Of a stretch of DNA of 64,000 bases, positions 40,154 to 50,129 are shown one piece after another. Source of the stretch: Xaviernesmea oryzae (GTDB lineage Bacteria > Pseudomonadota > Alphaproteobacteria > Rhizobiales > Rhizobiaceae). The stretch is from positions 126,501-190,500 of the forward strand of contig NZ_FXAF01000001.1 of assembly GCF_900177415.1 (NCBI RefSeq), written 5' to 3'. Positions within the stretch are counted from its first letter, which is position 1; every line of letters begins with the position of its first letter. The position numbers and the translations under genes are program-made. The notes below the pieces were generated by a model. It did no database searches. It was not told the DNA's origin and was given only the letters and a program-made list of their open reading frames with translations.

Positions 40154-40687
40154 CTACTTCTGCGTCTTGTAGCGCTCGACGGCTTCGAGGATCAGCTTCT
40201 TCGCCACGGTGACATCCTGCCAGCCGCCGATCTTCACCCACTTGCCGGGTTCCAGATCCTTGTAGTGCTCGAAGAAATGCTCGATCTGCTTCAGCGTGAT
40301 TTCCGGCAGGTCGGAATAGTTCGCGATCTTGTCATAGCGGCGCGTCAGCTTCGGCACCGGCACGGCAAGGATCTTTTCGTCCTTACCCCCGTCGTCCTCC
40401 ATGACCATCACGCCGATCGGGCGGACGTTGATGACGCAGCCCGGAACGAGCGGGCGGGTGTTGCAGATGAGGACGTCGATCGGGTCGCCGTCTTCCGACA
40501 GCGTGTGCGGCACGAAGCCGTAGTTGCCCGGATAGGTCATCGGCGTGTAGAGGAAGCGGTCGACGACGAGCGCGCCTGCTTCCTTGTCCATCTCGTACTT
40601 GATCGGATGACCGCCGACCGGTACTTCGACGATGACGTTGACGTCATCAGGCGGATTCTTGCCAACGGAAATCGCATCGATACGCAT
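40154..40687 (-). CDS. ppa: inorganic pyrophosphatase
   Basis: Soluble family I pyrophosphatase of 177 residues that pulls biosynthetic reactions forward by hydrolysing PPi. The metal-binding signature [11 protein letters not shown] is present with [11 protein letters not shown] before it. [14 protein letters not shown] and a [17 protein letters not shown] segment (seen as [13 protein letters not shown]) follow. Length and motifs are those of the hexameric bacterial enzyme. Confidence 0.97.
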   Translation of the reverse strand: MRIDAISVGKNPPDDVNVIVEVPVGGHPIKYEMDKEAGALVVDRFLYTPMTYPGNYGFVPHTLSEDGDPIDVLICNTRPLVPGCVINVRPIGVMVMEDDGGKDEKILAVPVPKLTRRYDKIANYSDLPEITLKQIEHFFEHYKDLEPGKWVKIGGWQDVTVAKKLILEAVERYKTQK

Positions 40688-40836
40688 TCTTTTCCTCGAT
40701 CAGTTCGACAAAGTTATGCGTCGGATAGCGGGAATCATGCTGCAAAGCAACAAGGCTTTGGGCTGAATGTTAGCCCGCCCGCGGCGCTGCAAAATGAGAA
40801 GGCGACCAGGCCTCGCCATCTCGGGCGACCTTTCGG

Positions 40837-41343
40837 TCAAGGCCAGACGAAGCCGACCTTCCTGAGCTGCATGCCGCCGAAATCCTCCATGCCTTCGGCG
40901 AGATCCACGCCGCCATGCCGGCGGAAGAAGCGCGTCGCGTGCTCGCTGTCTTCGAGGCACCAGACGACGAGCCCGTCGCAGCCGAGCGACTTTAGAAGCC
41001 GGCGGCTTTCGCCGAACAGGCGCCGGCCGAGCCCGATGCCCTGGAATTCGGGACGGAGATAGATCTCGTAGATCTCTCCGTCCTGCGGCAGGGCGCGGGC
41101 GCGGTTCAGGCCGATCGTCGCATAGCCGGCGATCTCGCCCGCGACATCCAGAACCAGCAATGTCGCCGGGCCGCGCGTCGCCTTCCGCCACCAGGCCTCG
41201 CCCCGGCGCTCCAGCATCTGCGTCAGCGGCTTGTAAGGAATGAGCCCGGCATAGGCCTGGGTCCACGCCTCCCGGTGCGCTTCCGAGATGGCTCGCGCAT
41301 CTTCCGGTTCCGCCCGGCGGACATCGATCGACAACGTCTTCAT
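40837..41343 (-). CDS. GNAT family N-acetyltransferase
   Basis: 168-residue GNAT acetyltransferase. It has the N-terminal VRRAEPEDARAISEAHREAW, the beta4 strand GEIYEIYLRPEFQGIGLGRRL with the acetyl-CoA loop Q-G-I-G-L-G, and VWCLEDSEHATRFFRRHGG near the end. The substrate is unknown. It is on the same strand as ppa with 149 nt between, so probably a separate unit. Confidence 0.9.
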   Translation of the reverse strand: MKTLSIDVRRAEPEDARAISEAHREAWTQAYAGLIPYKPLTQMLERRGEAWWRKATRGPATLLVLDVAGEIAGYATIGLNRARALPQDGEIYEIYLRPEFQGIGLGRRLFGESRRLLKSLGCDGLVVWCLEDSEHATRFFRRHGGVDLAEGMEDFGGMQLRKVGFVWP

Positions 41344-41494
41344 AACGCTACTTTAGGTCCTGCCGTGGCCGATCCGCCATTCCCCCTTTCGGGGTAGGGC
41401 AGATTGCCCACAGACTTCTAATGTGGACGACTGAGAGGACGTTAACGCCTTTTTAACCTTTGCCACAAGTCCGCGCCTTGCCAAGGCACAAGAA

Positions 41495-41522
41495 AAAACC
41501 CCGGCATCGCTGCCGGGGTTTT
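41495..41522 (-). terminator. rho-independent terminator of typA
   Basis: Perfect 12-bp stem AAAACCCCGGCA / TGCCGGGGTTTT with a 4-nt loop, 24 nt after the typA stop. On the minus strand the stem is followed by further T residues, a classical terminator. Confidence 0.92.
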
Positions 41523-41545
41523 CGAGAGCTGAAATGCTGCCTGGA

Positions 41546-43369
41546 TCAGCCTACGGCGATCTTCGACTTCTCGTAGCGCTTGCGGTCGTTCGCATCGAGA
41601 TAGATCTTGCGCAGGCGGATGGATTTCGGCGTCACCTCGACGAGCTCGTCGTCCTGGATCCAGGAAAGCGCCCGTTCCAGCGTCATCCTGATCGGCGGCG
41701 TCAGCTTCACCGCCTCGTCCTTGCCGGCCGCGCGGATGTTCGTCAGCTTCTTGCCCTTGAGCACATTGACTTCGAGGTCGTTGTCACGGGAATGGATGCC
41801 GATGATCATGCCCATATAGACCTTCTCGCCGGCATCGATGATCATCGGGCCGCGGTCTTCCAGGTTGAACAGCGCGTAGGCCACCGCTTCGCCGGCTTCG
41901 TTGGCGAGCAGCACGCCGTTGACGCGGCCGCCGATCTCGCCCTTGTAGGGTTGGTAGCTGTGGAACAGGCGGTTCATGATCGCCGTGCCGCGCGTATCGG
42001 TCAGAAGCTCGGACTGGTAGCCGATCAGGCCGCGGGTCGGCGCGTAGAAGACGAGGCGGACGCGATTGCCGCCCGACGGACGCAGCTCGACCATCTCGGC
42101 CTTGCGCTCGGACATCTTCTGCACGACCGTGCCGGAATATTCCTCGTCGACGTCGATCAGCACTTCCTCGACCGGCTCCAGGAGCTGGCCGGTCTCGTCC
42201 TTGTGCATGACGACGCGCGGACGCGAAACGGCAAGCTCGAAGCCTTCGCGGCGCATGTTCTCGATCAGCACCGCGAGCTGAAGTTCGCCGCGGCCGGACA
42301 CGAAGAACGAATCCTTGTCGGCGCTTTCCTCGATCTTCAGCGCGACATTGCCTTCGGCCTCCTTGAGCAGGCGGTCGCGGATGACGCGGCTGGTCACCTT
42401 GTCGCCTTCGGTACCGGCGAGCGGGCTGTCGTTGACGATGAAGGACATGGTGACGGTCGGCGGGTCGATCGGCTGCGCCTGCATGGCTTCCGTCACGGAC
42501 GGGTCGCAGAACGTATCGGCGACCGTGCCCTTGGAAAGGCCGGCGATCGCGACGATGTCGCCCGCATGCGCTTCTTCGATCGGCTGGCGCTCGATGCCGC
42601 GGAAGGCGAGGATCTTGGAAATGCGGCCCTGCTCGATCAGCTTGCCGTCCTGGCCGAGAACCTTGACGCTCTGGTTCGGCTTGATCGAACCGGAGGCGAT
42701 GCGGCCGGTGATGATGCGGCCCAGGAAGTTGTTGGCTTCGAGGATCGTGCCGATCATCCGGAACGGACCTTCTTCGACCTTCGGCTCCGGAACGTGCTTG
42801 ACCACCAGGTCGAGGAGCGGCGCCAGGCCTTCGTCGGTCGGGCCCGCCGGATCGAAATTCATCCAACCGGCACGGCCGGAACCGTAGAGGATCGGAAAGT
42901 CGAGCTGCTCGTCGGTGGCGTCGAGCGCGGCAAAGAGGTCGAACACCTCGTTGACGACTTCGTCGGCGCGGGCATCCGGACGGTCGATCTTGTTGATCGC
43001 CACGATCGGGCGCAGGCCGACCTTCAGCGCCTTGCTGACCACGAACTTGGTCTGCGGCATCGGGCCTTCGGCGGCGTCGACCAGAACGATCGCGCCGTCC
43101 ACCATCGAAAGGATGCGCTCGACTTCGCCGCCGAAGTCGGCGTGGCCGGGCGTGTCGACGATGTTGATGCGCGTGTCCTTCCACTCGATGGAAGTCGCCT
43201 TGGCCAGGATGGTGATGCCGCGCTCTTTTTCGATGTCGTTCGAGTCCATCACGCGTTCCATGACGCGCTGGTTCTCGCGGAACGAACCGGACTGTTTCAG
43301 GAGTTCGTCGACAAGGGTCGTTTTCCCATGGTCAACGTGCGCGATAATCGCGATGTTGCGAAGTGCCAT
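41546..43369 (-). CDS. typA: translational GTPase TypA/BipA
   Basis: Ribosome-associated GTPase needed for growth under stress and for 50S assembly. The 607-residue product (ATG at 43369, MALRNIAIIAHVDHGKT) has G1 AHVDHGKT at 10-17, G3 DTPGHADFGGEVER and G4 NKIDRPDA. EF-G-like domains and the BipA C-terminus with VRLVFYAPTRGLIGYQSE follow. Length equals the E. coli protein. The 16 in-frame codons upstream of this ATG are not conserved-looking. It is followed by a strong terminator. Confidence 0.97.
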   Translation of the reverse strand: MALRNIAIIAHVDHGKTTLVDELLKQSGSFRENQRVMERVMDSNDIEKERGITILAKATSIEWKDTRINIVDTPGHADFGGEVERILSMVDGAIVLVDAAEGPMPQTKFVVSKALKVGLRPIVAINKIDRPDARADEVVNEVFDLFAALDATDEQLDFPILYGSGRAGWMNFDPAGPTDEGLAPLLDLVVKHVPEPKVEEGPFRMIGTILEANNFLGRIITGRIASGSIKPNQSVKVLGQDGKLIEQGRISKILAFRGIERQPIEEAHAGDIVAIAGLSKGTVADTFCDPSVTEAMQAQPIDPPTVTMSFIVNDSPLAGTEGDKVTSRVIRDRLLKEAEGNVALKIEESADKDSFFVSGRGELQLAVLIENMRREGFELAVSRPRVVMHKDETGQLLEPVEEVLIDVDEEYSGTVVQKMSERKAEMVELRPSGGNRVRLVFYAPTRGLIGYQSELLTDTRGTAIMNRLFHSYQPYKGEIGGRVNGVLLANEAGEAVAYALFNLEDRGPMIIDAGEKVYMGMIIGIHSRDNDLEVNVLKGKKLTNIRAAGKDEAVKLTPPIRMTLERALSWIQDDELVEVTPKSIRLRKIYLDANDRKRYEKSKIAVG

Positions 43370-43500
43370 ATTCAAGATCTCTGAGGCTGCGGCGCGATGA
43401 ACGGGAGGACGCGCCATATTTCGTTGGCGCGCTCATATCCTTTTTTTCGCAATTGCGAAAGGGGATGCCGCCATAATTGCAATCGAGCGGCCGACACGTT

Positions 43501-45180
43501 CTATTCCGCCACGAGGCCGCTGCGTCGCAGGAGCATCAAGAGCGCCAGCGGCAGAAGCGTGGTGATGAGGATTGCGATGAAGGCCATGGCCATGCCGAGG
43601 CCGATCGAACCCTGCTCGAACTGCCGCCAGATGAAGGTCGCGATCGTCTGCATGCCGACGGGCGCGATGACCACCGAGGCGACCAGTTCGCGCGAGGCGA
43701 GCGCGAAGACGAGCAGCATGGCCGATGCAAGGCTCGGAAAGACCAGCGGCAGAAGAATGCGCCGGAAGGCCGTCAGGCCGCTCGCGCCGAACACCCGCGC
43801 CGCCGCCTCCAGATTGTCGCCGATCTGCTGGAAGGCTGCGGTCGTGTAGCGAACCGGCTGGGGCAGCAGGATGCAGCAATAGGCAAGCAGCAGGATGAGG
43901 GCCGTATTGTAGGGCGTCACCGGCAGCCACGGCATGTTCCAGGCGAGGATCAGGCCCACCGCCACGACGATGCCTGGCAGCGCGTTCGGCAATATGGTCA
44001 TGACGTCGATCGCCATGCGGCCGCGGATTTTCGTCTTCACAACCGTGTAGGCGGCCATCACGCCGATCAGACCGGTGATCAGCGCCGTGCCGATGCCGAG
44101 CGAGAAACTGTTGACGAGCGCCGAGAGCGCGCCGGCGCTGTTGCTGAAGACGGCGATGAAATTGGCGAAACCGATATTGTCGAGCGCCAGCCCGCCGGAA
44201 ATCGTCCGCGACAGAGCGGTCGCGAGGATCGCCAGAAGCGGCACGCCCGTCGCCAGGAAGGAAACGACGGCAAAGGCGATCATCACCGGCATCTTCAGCG
44301 CACCGAGCGGCCGTTTGTCCTTGTCCGTCGGCTTGCCGCCGACCGTCTGATACGACCGCCGCGACAGGATCCACCGTTGCGCGAGGAACGTGACCAGCGA
44401 CATTGCTACCAGCAGGATCGACAGGATCGCCGCACCGGGAAGATCGATCGGCCAGTCGGTGATGCGCAGGTCGATGCCGGTGACCAGCACCTGGAACCCG
44501 GCGCGGCGGCCGAGTGCCGCCGGCGTGCCGTATTCCTCTATCGCCGCCGCGAAGACGAGCATCAGGCTCGCGGCGAGACCGGGGGCGGAAAGCGGCAGGG
44601 TGATCCGCCAGAAGGCGCGCGCCGGTGTGGCGCCGAACACCCGGCCGACATCCGCATAGCGGGCACCGACGGCCTCGACGGTGCGGGAGACGGCGAAATA
44701 GACTACCGGAAACGTGTTGAACGCCATGACGAGCGTCATGCCGAACAGGGAAAAGAGGAAGGGTGCGAGATTGAAGCCCGCGACCTGCTGCAGATAGCCG
44801 CGCGGCTGCAGCGTCATGATCCAGCCGAGCGTCGCGATATAGGGCGGGATCATGAAAGGGACGAGCAGCAGGACGTCCCAGACCGGCGCGAAGGGAATTC
44901 GGTAGAGCGCCCGGAAGACACCGAGCGGCACCGCGACGAAGGCTGAAGCGAGCACGACGCAGCCGCCGAGCAGGATCGTATTGCCCGCCATGCCGATCAG
45001 TGCGCTGTCGCCGAGCGTCGAAAGGAACGAGGAGAAAGGGCCCGAAAACGAGCCCTGTCCGAGATCGGGGAAGATGCCTTGCAGCACCACGGCGACGAAG
45101 GGAACGGCAACGACGACGGTCAGTCCCGCGATCGCGAGCCAGGCGGCCGGGGCCGCACCGCCGATACCGTTCGCCTTCAT
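43501..45180 (-). CDS. ABC transporter permease, Fe(3+)-type (two fused permease domains)
   Basis: 559-residue permease with about 12 transmembrane segments and two internal EAA-type loops: FWRITLPLSAPGLAASLML in the first half and FRRILLPLVFPSLASAMLL in the second. It is thus a fused homodimer-like permease as in FbpB/SfuB. The likely substrate is ferric iron or a related polyvalent ion, but phosphonate-type relatives share this layout. It lies 11 nt after the binding-protein gene and ends the three-gene operon. Confidence 0.88.
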   Translation of the reverse strand: MKANGIGGAAPAAWLAIAGLTVVVAVPFVAVVLQGIFPDLGQGSFSGPFSSFLSTLGDSALIGMAGNTILLGGCVVLASAFVAVPLGVFRALYRIPFAPVWDVLLLVPFMIPPYIATLGWIMTLQPRGYLQQVAGFNLAPFLFSLFGMTLVMAFNTFPVVYFAVSRTVEAVGARYADVGRVFGATPARAFWRITLPLSAPGLAASLMLVFAAAIEEYGTPAALGRRAGFQVLVTGIDLRITDWPIDLPGAAILSILLVAMSLVTFLAQRWILSRRSYQTVGGKPTDKDKRPLGALKMPVMIAFAVVSFLATGVPLLAILATALSRTISGGLALDNIGFANFIAVFSNSAGALSALVNSFSLGIGTALITGLIGVMAAYTVVKTKIRGRMAIDVMTILPNALPGIVVAVGLILAWNMPWLPVTPYNTALILLLAYCCILLPQPVRYTTAAFQQIGDNLEAAARVFGASGLTAFRRILLPLVFPSLASAMLLVFALASRELVASVVIAPVGMQTIATFIWRQFEQGSIGLGMAMAFIAILITTLLPLALLMLLRRSGLVAE

Positions 45181-45191
45181 TTCACCCGTCC

Positions 45192-46151
45192 TTACTTGCC
45201 GCCGTAGATCTTGGTGATCTCGGCCAGCGTTTCCTTGCGCTTGCCGTAGACGGCGGCGGTGTCGTACTTCAGCAGTTTCAGATCGCTGATCAGCGGGCGG
45301 TTGGCCGGAATGTCGGTGCGGGCCGGCATCAGCATTTCGCCGGCGACGGCCTTCTGGCCTTCGTCGGAAAGCATGTAGTCGATGAACTTCTTGGCCTCGT
45401 CCTGGTTCTTCGACCAGTTGAGGATCATCGCCGGGCGCGGCGCGATGACCGTGCCGGAAGCCGGGAAGATGACGTCGATATTCTCGCCCTTGGCCTTGGA
45501 ATTGAGCGTGATGTAGTCCACGGCGCCGAAGACGGCGGCCTTGGCGCCTTGCAGGACCGGGTTCAGCGCTTCGGCATTGGCGCCGGCGATGATCGCGCCG
45601 TTGGCCTTCAGGTCGTTGAAGACCTTGAAATTATCCTGGCCGGCGAGCGCGGCGGTCAGTTCGAAGGACGAGCCGGACTGGGCCGGGTCCGGAATGTTGA
45701 CGAGGTCCTTGTATTCCGGCTTCGTGAGGTCGGCCCATTCGGCCGGCTTCGGCGTGCCGCTCTTGGTGTTCCAGGCGATGCCGAGCGCCGAAATGCCCTG
45801 CGCGACGGCTGTCTCCGTCTTCAGGAAATCCGGCACCTTAGCGGCATTCGGGCTGGTGTAGGAAACGAGCCAGCCGCGCTTGGCAAAATCGGTTGCGGTA
45901 TCCCAGGAAGCGGAGACGAGAACGTCGACGACCGGGTTTGAAGCTTCCGCTTCGATACGGGCCATGACCTTGCCCGTGGTCGCCTGGAAGACGTTGACCT
46001 TGATGCCGGTCTCCTTGGTGAAGCCGGCCGAGAGCTTGTCGATCAGGCTCTGCGGACCGGCGGTATAGACGGTGATGTCGGCATGCGCGACACCCGCCAT
46101 CAGGGCAGCGGCGAAAACACCGAAAGTAATGCTCTTCAATGATTTAAGCAT
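45192..46151 (-). CDS. ABC transporter substrate-binding protein, Fe(3+)-type
   Basis: Periplasmic binding protein of 319 residues with a signal peptide ([20 protein letters not shown], cut after AHA). The mature start DITVYTAGPQSLIDKLSAGF and the FKVFNDLKANGAI and VGDVI-like hinge segments fit the FbpA/PotD-like class that binds Fe(3+), thiamine or phosphonate. Ligand residues could not be assigned with certainty. I chose the ATG at 46151 because of AGAGGAGAG upstream; it overlaps the ATPase gene by 8 nt. Confidence 0.87.
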   Translation of the reverse strand: MLKSLKSITFGVFAAALMAGVAHADITVYTAGPQSLIDKLSAGFTKETGIKVNVFQATTGKVMARIEAEASNPVVDVLVSASWDTATDFAKRGWLVSYTSPNAAKVPDFLKTETAVAQGISALGIAWNTKSGTPKPAEWADLTKPEYKDLVNIPDPAQSGSSFELTAALAGQDNFKVFNDLKANGAIIAGANAEALNPVLQGAKAAVFGAVDYITLNSKAKGENIDVIFPASGTVIAPRPAMILNWSKNQDEAKKFIDYMLSDEGQKAVAGEMLMPARTDIPANRPLISDLKLLKYDTAAVYGKRKETLAEITKIYGGK

Positions 46152-47259
46152 GTTCCAAACTCTCCTCTTTGGATGAATGAACTTGTGTGCCGAACCAGCG
46201 GATCCGCTTCGGATCGATCGAAAGGCCGATGCCCTCGCCCGGCCGAAGCTTCGTATGGCTGAGCACCTGCAGCTCGATATCTGCGGGTCCGACGAGCGAG
46301 ACGGTTGCCAGATGCCCATCGCCGCGGAATTGCGAGCGCAGCACCGTTGCCGCGAGCCGTCCGGGCGAAATCTCGCCGGGCGTGATCGAGGCTACGGGAA
46401 TGAGGACGCGCGCGGTTGCGCCGACATGGCCGCTTCCCCGCAGCAGCGCCACGTCGCTGCCTTTGAAGACCCAGAGCCCGTCGCGGTGTTCGAGGTCGGC
46501 AATCCCGCCGAGCCGCAGGAAATCCGCCACTTCCGGCGTCGCGGGCCGCTCGATGAGCTCGTCGGGAGAGGCGAGCTGTTCGATCAGTCCGCCGCGCATC
46601 ACGGCGACATCGTCGGCCAGCGTCAGGGCCTCGCTGTGGTCGTGGGTGACGTAGATCGCCGTCAACCCGAGCGTCGCGATCAGCTCGGCCAGTTCGCCGA
46701 CCATGTTTTCGCGCAGCTCCCGGTCGAGATTGGAGAGCGGTTCGTCGAAGAGGATGAGCTGCGGCTCCGCGACGATGGCGCGGGCGATCGCCACGCGCTG
46801 CTGCTGGCCGCCGGAAAGATCGCTGGGGCGTCGGTCCGCATAGGCGGCGAGACCGACGCGTTCCAGCGCCCGCATCGTCCGGCTCTGGCGTTCGGCTTTC
46901 CCCAGCCTGCGCATTTCAAGTGGAAAGGAGACGTTGCCCCCGACCGTCAGATGCGGCCAGAGCGCGTAATCCTGGAAGACCATGCCCAGATTGCGCTTCT
47001 CCGGCGGCGCGAAAGCGCCGGTCGCGGCATCGGCGACCACCTGGCCGGCGATCGAGACGGACCCCCTGGTCGGCGCCAGCAACCCCGCGATGAGCCGCAG
47101 CAACGTGGTCTTGCCGCAGCCGGAAGGCCCGAGCAGCGCCAGCGTCTTGCCTCGGACAAGCGATATGTCGATGCCCTTCAGCACCGGCGTCGCGCCGTAA
47201 TGCAATTCCACCCCGGCCGTCGAGACGGCGGCATCGGTCGCTGGAGGCTGAGGCGTCAT
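46144..47259 (-). CDS. ABC transporter ATP-binding protein, Fe(3+)-type (FbpC-like)
   Basis: 371-residue ATPase with Walker A GPSGCGKT at 44-51, Q-loop [13 protein letters not shown], signature LSGGQQQR at 149-156, Walker B LILFDEP near 169-175 and H-loop THDHSEA. A C-terminal TOBE-like domain follows. It is the first gene of the ATPase-binding protein-permease operon. I saw no clear RirA- or Irr-type box within about 100 nt upstream, so iron control is not supported by the sequence. Confidence 0.88.
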   Translation of the reverse strand: MTPQPPATDAAVSTAGVELHYGATPVLKGIDISLVRGKTLALLGPSGCGKTTLLRLIAGLLAPTRGSVSIAGQVVADAATGAFAPPEKRNLGMVFQDYALWPHLTVGGNVSFPLEMRRLGKAERQSRTMRALERVGLAAYADRRPSDLSGGQQQRVAIARAIVAEPQLILFDEPLSNLDRELRENMVGELAELIATLGLTAIYVTHDHSEALTLADDVAVMRGGLIEQLASPDELIERPATPEVADFLRLGGIADLEHRDGLWVFKGSDVALLRGSGHVGATARVLIPVASITPGEISPGRLAATVLRSQFRGDGHLATVSLVGPADIELQVLSHTKLRPGEGIGLSIDPKRIRWFGTQVHSSKEESLEHA

Positions 47260-47409
47260 GGAAGAACCGGCATCGGTGAGGGGCGATGCCGGTTGCTTAT
47301 TAAGGTTCCGTGACAGTCATGTGACAGGCCCGGCGGGGCTCACACGGGAGACGACAACCTGTCGCATCCATCGGTAGAGCAGGCCCAGGCTTTCCGAAAA
47401 CCCACTCAA

Positions 47410-49500
47410 CTAGGCGTCGCTGCCGGCAAGCTCTTCCACCATCGCCAGACCCTTTTTCTTGAGCATGGCCTGAGGGTCCGGAAGCTTGCCGCGGAAGGCC
47501 TTGTAGGTCTCCTCCGGATCGATCGACCCGCCGACGGAATAGATATTGTTCTTGAGCTTGCGGGCCATGACCGGATCGAAGGCGTTGCCGGTCTCCTCGA
47601 AGGCGGAGAAGGCGTCCGCGTCCAGCACTTCCGACCACATGTAGGAATAATAGCCGGCCGAGTATCCGTCGCCGGAGAACACATGCTGGAAATGCGGCGT
47701 GGCGTGGCGCATGACGATCGAGGCCGGCATGCCGATCTCGTCGAGCACTTCCTTCTGCACCGCCATCGGATCGTCCACCGCTCCGCGCGTATGGAAGGCC
47801 ATATCGACCAGCGCGGACGAGGTGAACTCCACCGTCGCGAAGCCGGCGTTGAAGGTGCGGGCGGCGAGCACCTTGTCGAGCAGCGCCTTCGGCATCGGCT
47901 CGCCGGTCTCGTAATGCACGGCGTATTTTTCGAGGATCTCCGGCACGGTCAGCCAGTGCTCGTAGAGCTGCGAGGGCAGTTCGACGAAGTCGCGCGCGAC
48001 GCCAGTTCCGGAAACCGAGGGATAGGTCACGTCCGACAGCATGCCGTGCAGCGCATGGCCGAATTCGTGGAACAGCGTGCGGGCGTCGTCGAGCGAAAGC
48101 AGCGCCGGCTTGCCTTCGGCCGGTTTGGCGAAATTGCAGACGTTGTAGATGATCGGCAGCTCGCCCTTCGCGCCGCTCTTCAGCGCCAGCTTGTGCTGCG
48201 ACTGGAAGGAACTCATCCAGGCGCCGGACCGCTTGGACGACCGGGCGAAATAATCGCCGAGGAAGAGCGCCTTCAGCGCGCCGTCCTTGTCGCGGATTTC
48301 GAAGACCCGCACGTCCGGATGATAGGCGGCAACGCCCTTCACCTCGACGGCCGTGATGCCGAACAGCCGGCCGGCCACGTCGAAGCAGGCTTCGATCACC
48401 TTTTCGAGCTGCAGATAGGGCTTCAATTCGGATTCGGAGAAGTTGAACAGCCGCTCGCGAAGCTTTTCCGCATAGTGACGCCAGTCCCAGGGCATGACCG
48501 GGTGGTTCCTGCCTTCTTCGGCGATGAGGCCGCCGAGGCTCGTTTCCTCCTCCAGCGCCTTGGAGCGGGCCTTTTCCCAGACCTGACGGAGCAGCGTGTT
48601 GACCGCTTCCGATGTCTTGGCCATCGTGTTGTCGAGCTTGTAGGCCGCGAAATTCTCGTATCCGAGCAGCTTCGCCTTCTCTGCGCGCAGCACCAGCGTC
48701 TCACGGACGATGCCGAGATTGTTCGTGTCTCCGGAGTTCTCCCCACGCGCCGCCCAGGCCTTGAAAGCCTGCTCGCGCAGGTCCCGTCTCGTGGAGAAGG
48801 TCAGGAAAGGCTCGATGATCGAGCGCGACAGCGTCACCACATAACCGTCCGCCTCGCCCCGCTCGCGCGCGGCTGCCGCCATGGCGTCGCGCAGGAACGG
48901 CGGAAGGCCGTCGAGCTCGGCTTCCTCTGAAAGCTTCAGCGACCAGCTCTTCTCGTCGCCGAGAACGTTCTGCCCGAACTTCGCGCCGAGGCCCGCGAGC
49001 TTTTCGTTGATATCCGCGAGCCGCTCCTGATCCGCCTTTTCGAGCTTGGCGCCGGCACGCACGAAGCCCTTCCAGTGGCGCTCCAGCACCCGTTCCTGCT
49101 CGACCGTAAGGCCGAGCTCGCCGCGCTTCCCCCACAGCGTGTCGATGCGCGAAAAAAGCGCGGCATTCGTGCCGATCTTCGAATAATGGCGGGATAATTT
49201 CGGCGCGATCTCCCGCTCCAGTGCCTGGATGGTCTCGTTCGTATGAGCGCCGGCCTTGCCCCAGAAGAGCGCCGAAACCCGCGAAAGCCCGTCGCCGGCG
49301 ATCTCCAGCGCCGTGACGGTGTTTTCGAATGTCGGCTCCTGCGGGTTGTTGGCGATCGCATCGATCTCCGCCTCGTGGGCGGCGAGCGCGGCATCGAAGC
49401 CGGGCGCGAAATCCTCGTCCTTCACCTGATCGAAACGCGGCAGTCCATGATGGCCGTTCCATTCCACGAGGGCGGGGTTCAGCGGAAGATTGGAAGACAT
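47410..49500 (-). CDS. M3 family oligopeptidase / peptidyl-dipeptidase (Dcp/OpdA-like)
   Basis: Cytoplasmic zinc metallopeptidase of 696 residues. The zinc motif HEFGH is at about 478-482 (in TLFHEFGHALHGML), with the downstream Glu ligand region in the M3 C-terminal half. The N-terminal segment PRFDQVKDEDFAPGFDAAL and ENTVTALEIAGDGLSRV are typical of the Dcp/OpdA branch. I chose the ATG at 49500, with AAGGA 8 nt upstream. It degrades short peptides, which is inference from family. Confidence 0.92.
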   Translation of the reverse strand: MSSNLPLNPALVEWNGHHGLPRFDQVKDEDFAPGFDAALAAHEAEIDAIANNPQEPTFENTVTALEIAGDGLSRVSALFWGKAGAHTNETIQALEREIAPKLSRHYSKIGTNAALFSRIDTLWGKRGELGLTVEQERVLERHWKGFVRAGAKLEKADQERLADINEKLAGLGAKFGQNVLGDEKSWSLKLSEEAELDGLPPFLRDAMAAAARERGEADGYVVTLSRSIIEPFLTFSTRRDLREQAFKAWAARGENSGDTNNLGIVRETLVLRAEKAKLLGYENFAAYKLDNTMAKTSEAVNTLLRQVWEKARSKALEEETSLGGLIAEEGRNHPVMPWDWRHYAEKLRERLFNFSESELKPYLQLEKVIEACFDVAGRLFGITAVEVKGVAAYHPDVRVFEIRDKDGALKALFLGDYFARSSKRSGAWMSSFQSQHKLALKSGAKGELPIIYNVCNFAKPAEGKPALLSLDDARTLFHEFGHALHGMLSDVTYPSVSGTGVARDFVELPSQLYEHWLTVPEILEKYAVHYETGEPMPKALLDKVLAARTFNAGFATVEFTSSALVDMAFHTRGAVDDPMAVQKEVLDEIGMPASIVMRHATPHFQHVFSGDGYSAGYYSYMWSEVLDADAFSAFEETGNAFDPVMARKLKNNIYSVGGSIDPEETYKAFRGKLPDPQAMLKKKGLAMVEELAGSDA

Positions 49501-49686
49501 GCAGATATCCTTCAGAACGATGCGTCTCATTTCATATAGGAGAAGGCGGCGGGAATGGGTATGCGCTCGGTCATTTCGATTTCCGGCAAGAAATCATGCA
49601 CAACAATTAACGGTCATTAACCATTTGACGCGGTGCAGCATCCGCAGGTACTTTTCCCGTAGTATCCGGTGACTCGGGATATAGCC

Positions 49687-50112
49687 ATGGAAATCACTTC
49701 CTTGCGCTGGTCTGCCAACTTGCTGCAACGGGAAAATTCTCGAAACAACAACAGGATCGAGAAACCTGAGCAACAGGAAAACCGGCACGGCCAGATTATC
49801 TTCCAGGTGCCCGAAACGGATGAATCGCCGGTCGATTTCTCGGCGATCTCGCCGCGGGACCTTCGCGCGCTGGCCCTTGAGAACTATCAGGCCGGCAAGA
49901 TCGACCAGGAAACCTATATCACGCTGTCGGAAGAACTCCCGCACCATGCGGTCGATGCCCAGGGACAGGTGATCGATCTTTCGCAGGTCACCGACGAGAC
50001 CGGCTTCGACTTCCACGACTATTACCGCAATCAGCTCGATATCGCCATGTCCCTTGGCGATGCGCATCGTGCCGATGTCCTGCGCTCGGTCATGGCTTTC
50101 CTGGAAATCTGA
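49687..50112 (+). CDS. uncharacterised protein, possibly order-specific
   Basis: 141-residue hydrophilic protein that I do not recognise. The first 45 residues are rich in Asn, Gln, Arg and Glu and look disordered. The core SPRDLRALALENYQAGKIDQ with ETYITLSEELPHHAVDAQG and the end DYYRNQLDIAMSLGDAHRAD look helical and conserved in style. There is no signal peptide or membrane segment. The ATG at 49687 has GGGAT upstream; a GTG six codons earlier is possible. It stands alone between divergent and convergent genes. Confidence 0.7.
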   Translation: MEITSLRWSANLLQRENSRNNNRIEKPEQQENRHGQIIFQVPETDESPVDFSAISPRDLRALALENYQAGKIDQETYITLSEELPHHAVDAQGQVIDLSQVTDETGFDFHDYYRNQLDIAMSLGDAHRADVLRSVMAFLEI

Positions 50113-50129
50113 ACCGCCGGTCCGTTCGT

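Noticed and set aside
47310..47330. Direct repeat GTGACA-N4/5-GTGACA upstream of the FbpC-like gene
   Set aside because: Only one partial pair, no symmetry with known iron or phosphate boxes, and it overlaps unremarkable sequence.
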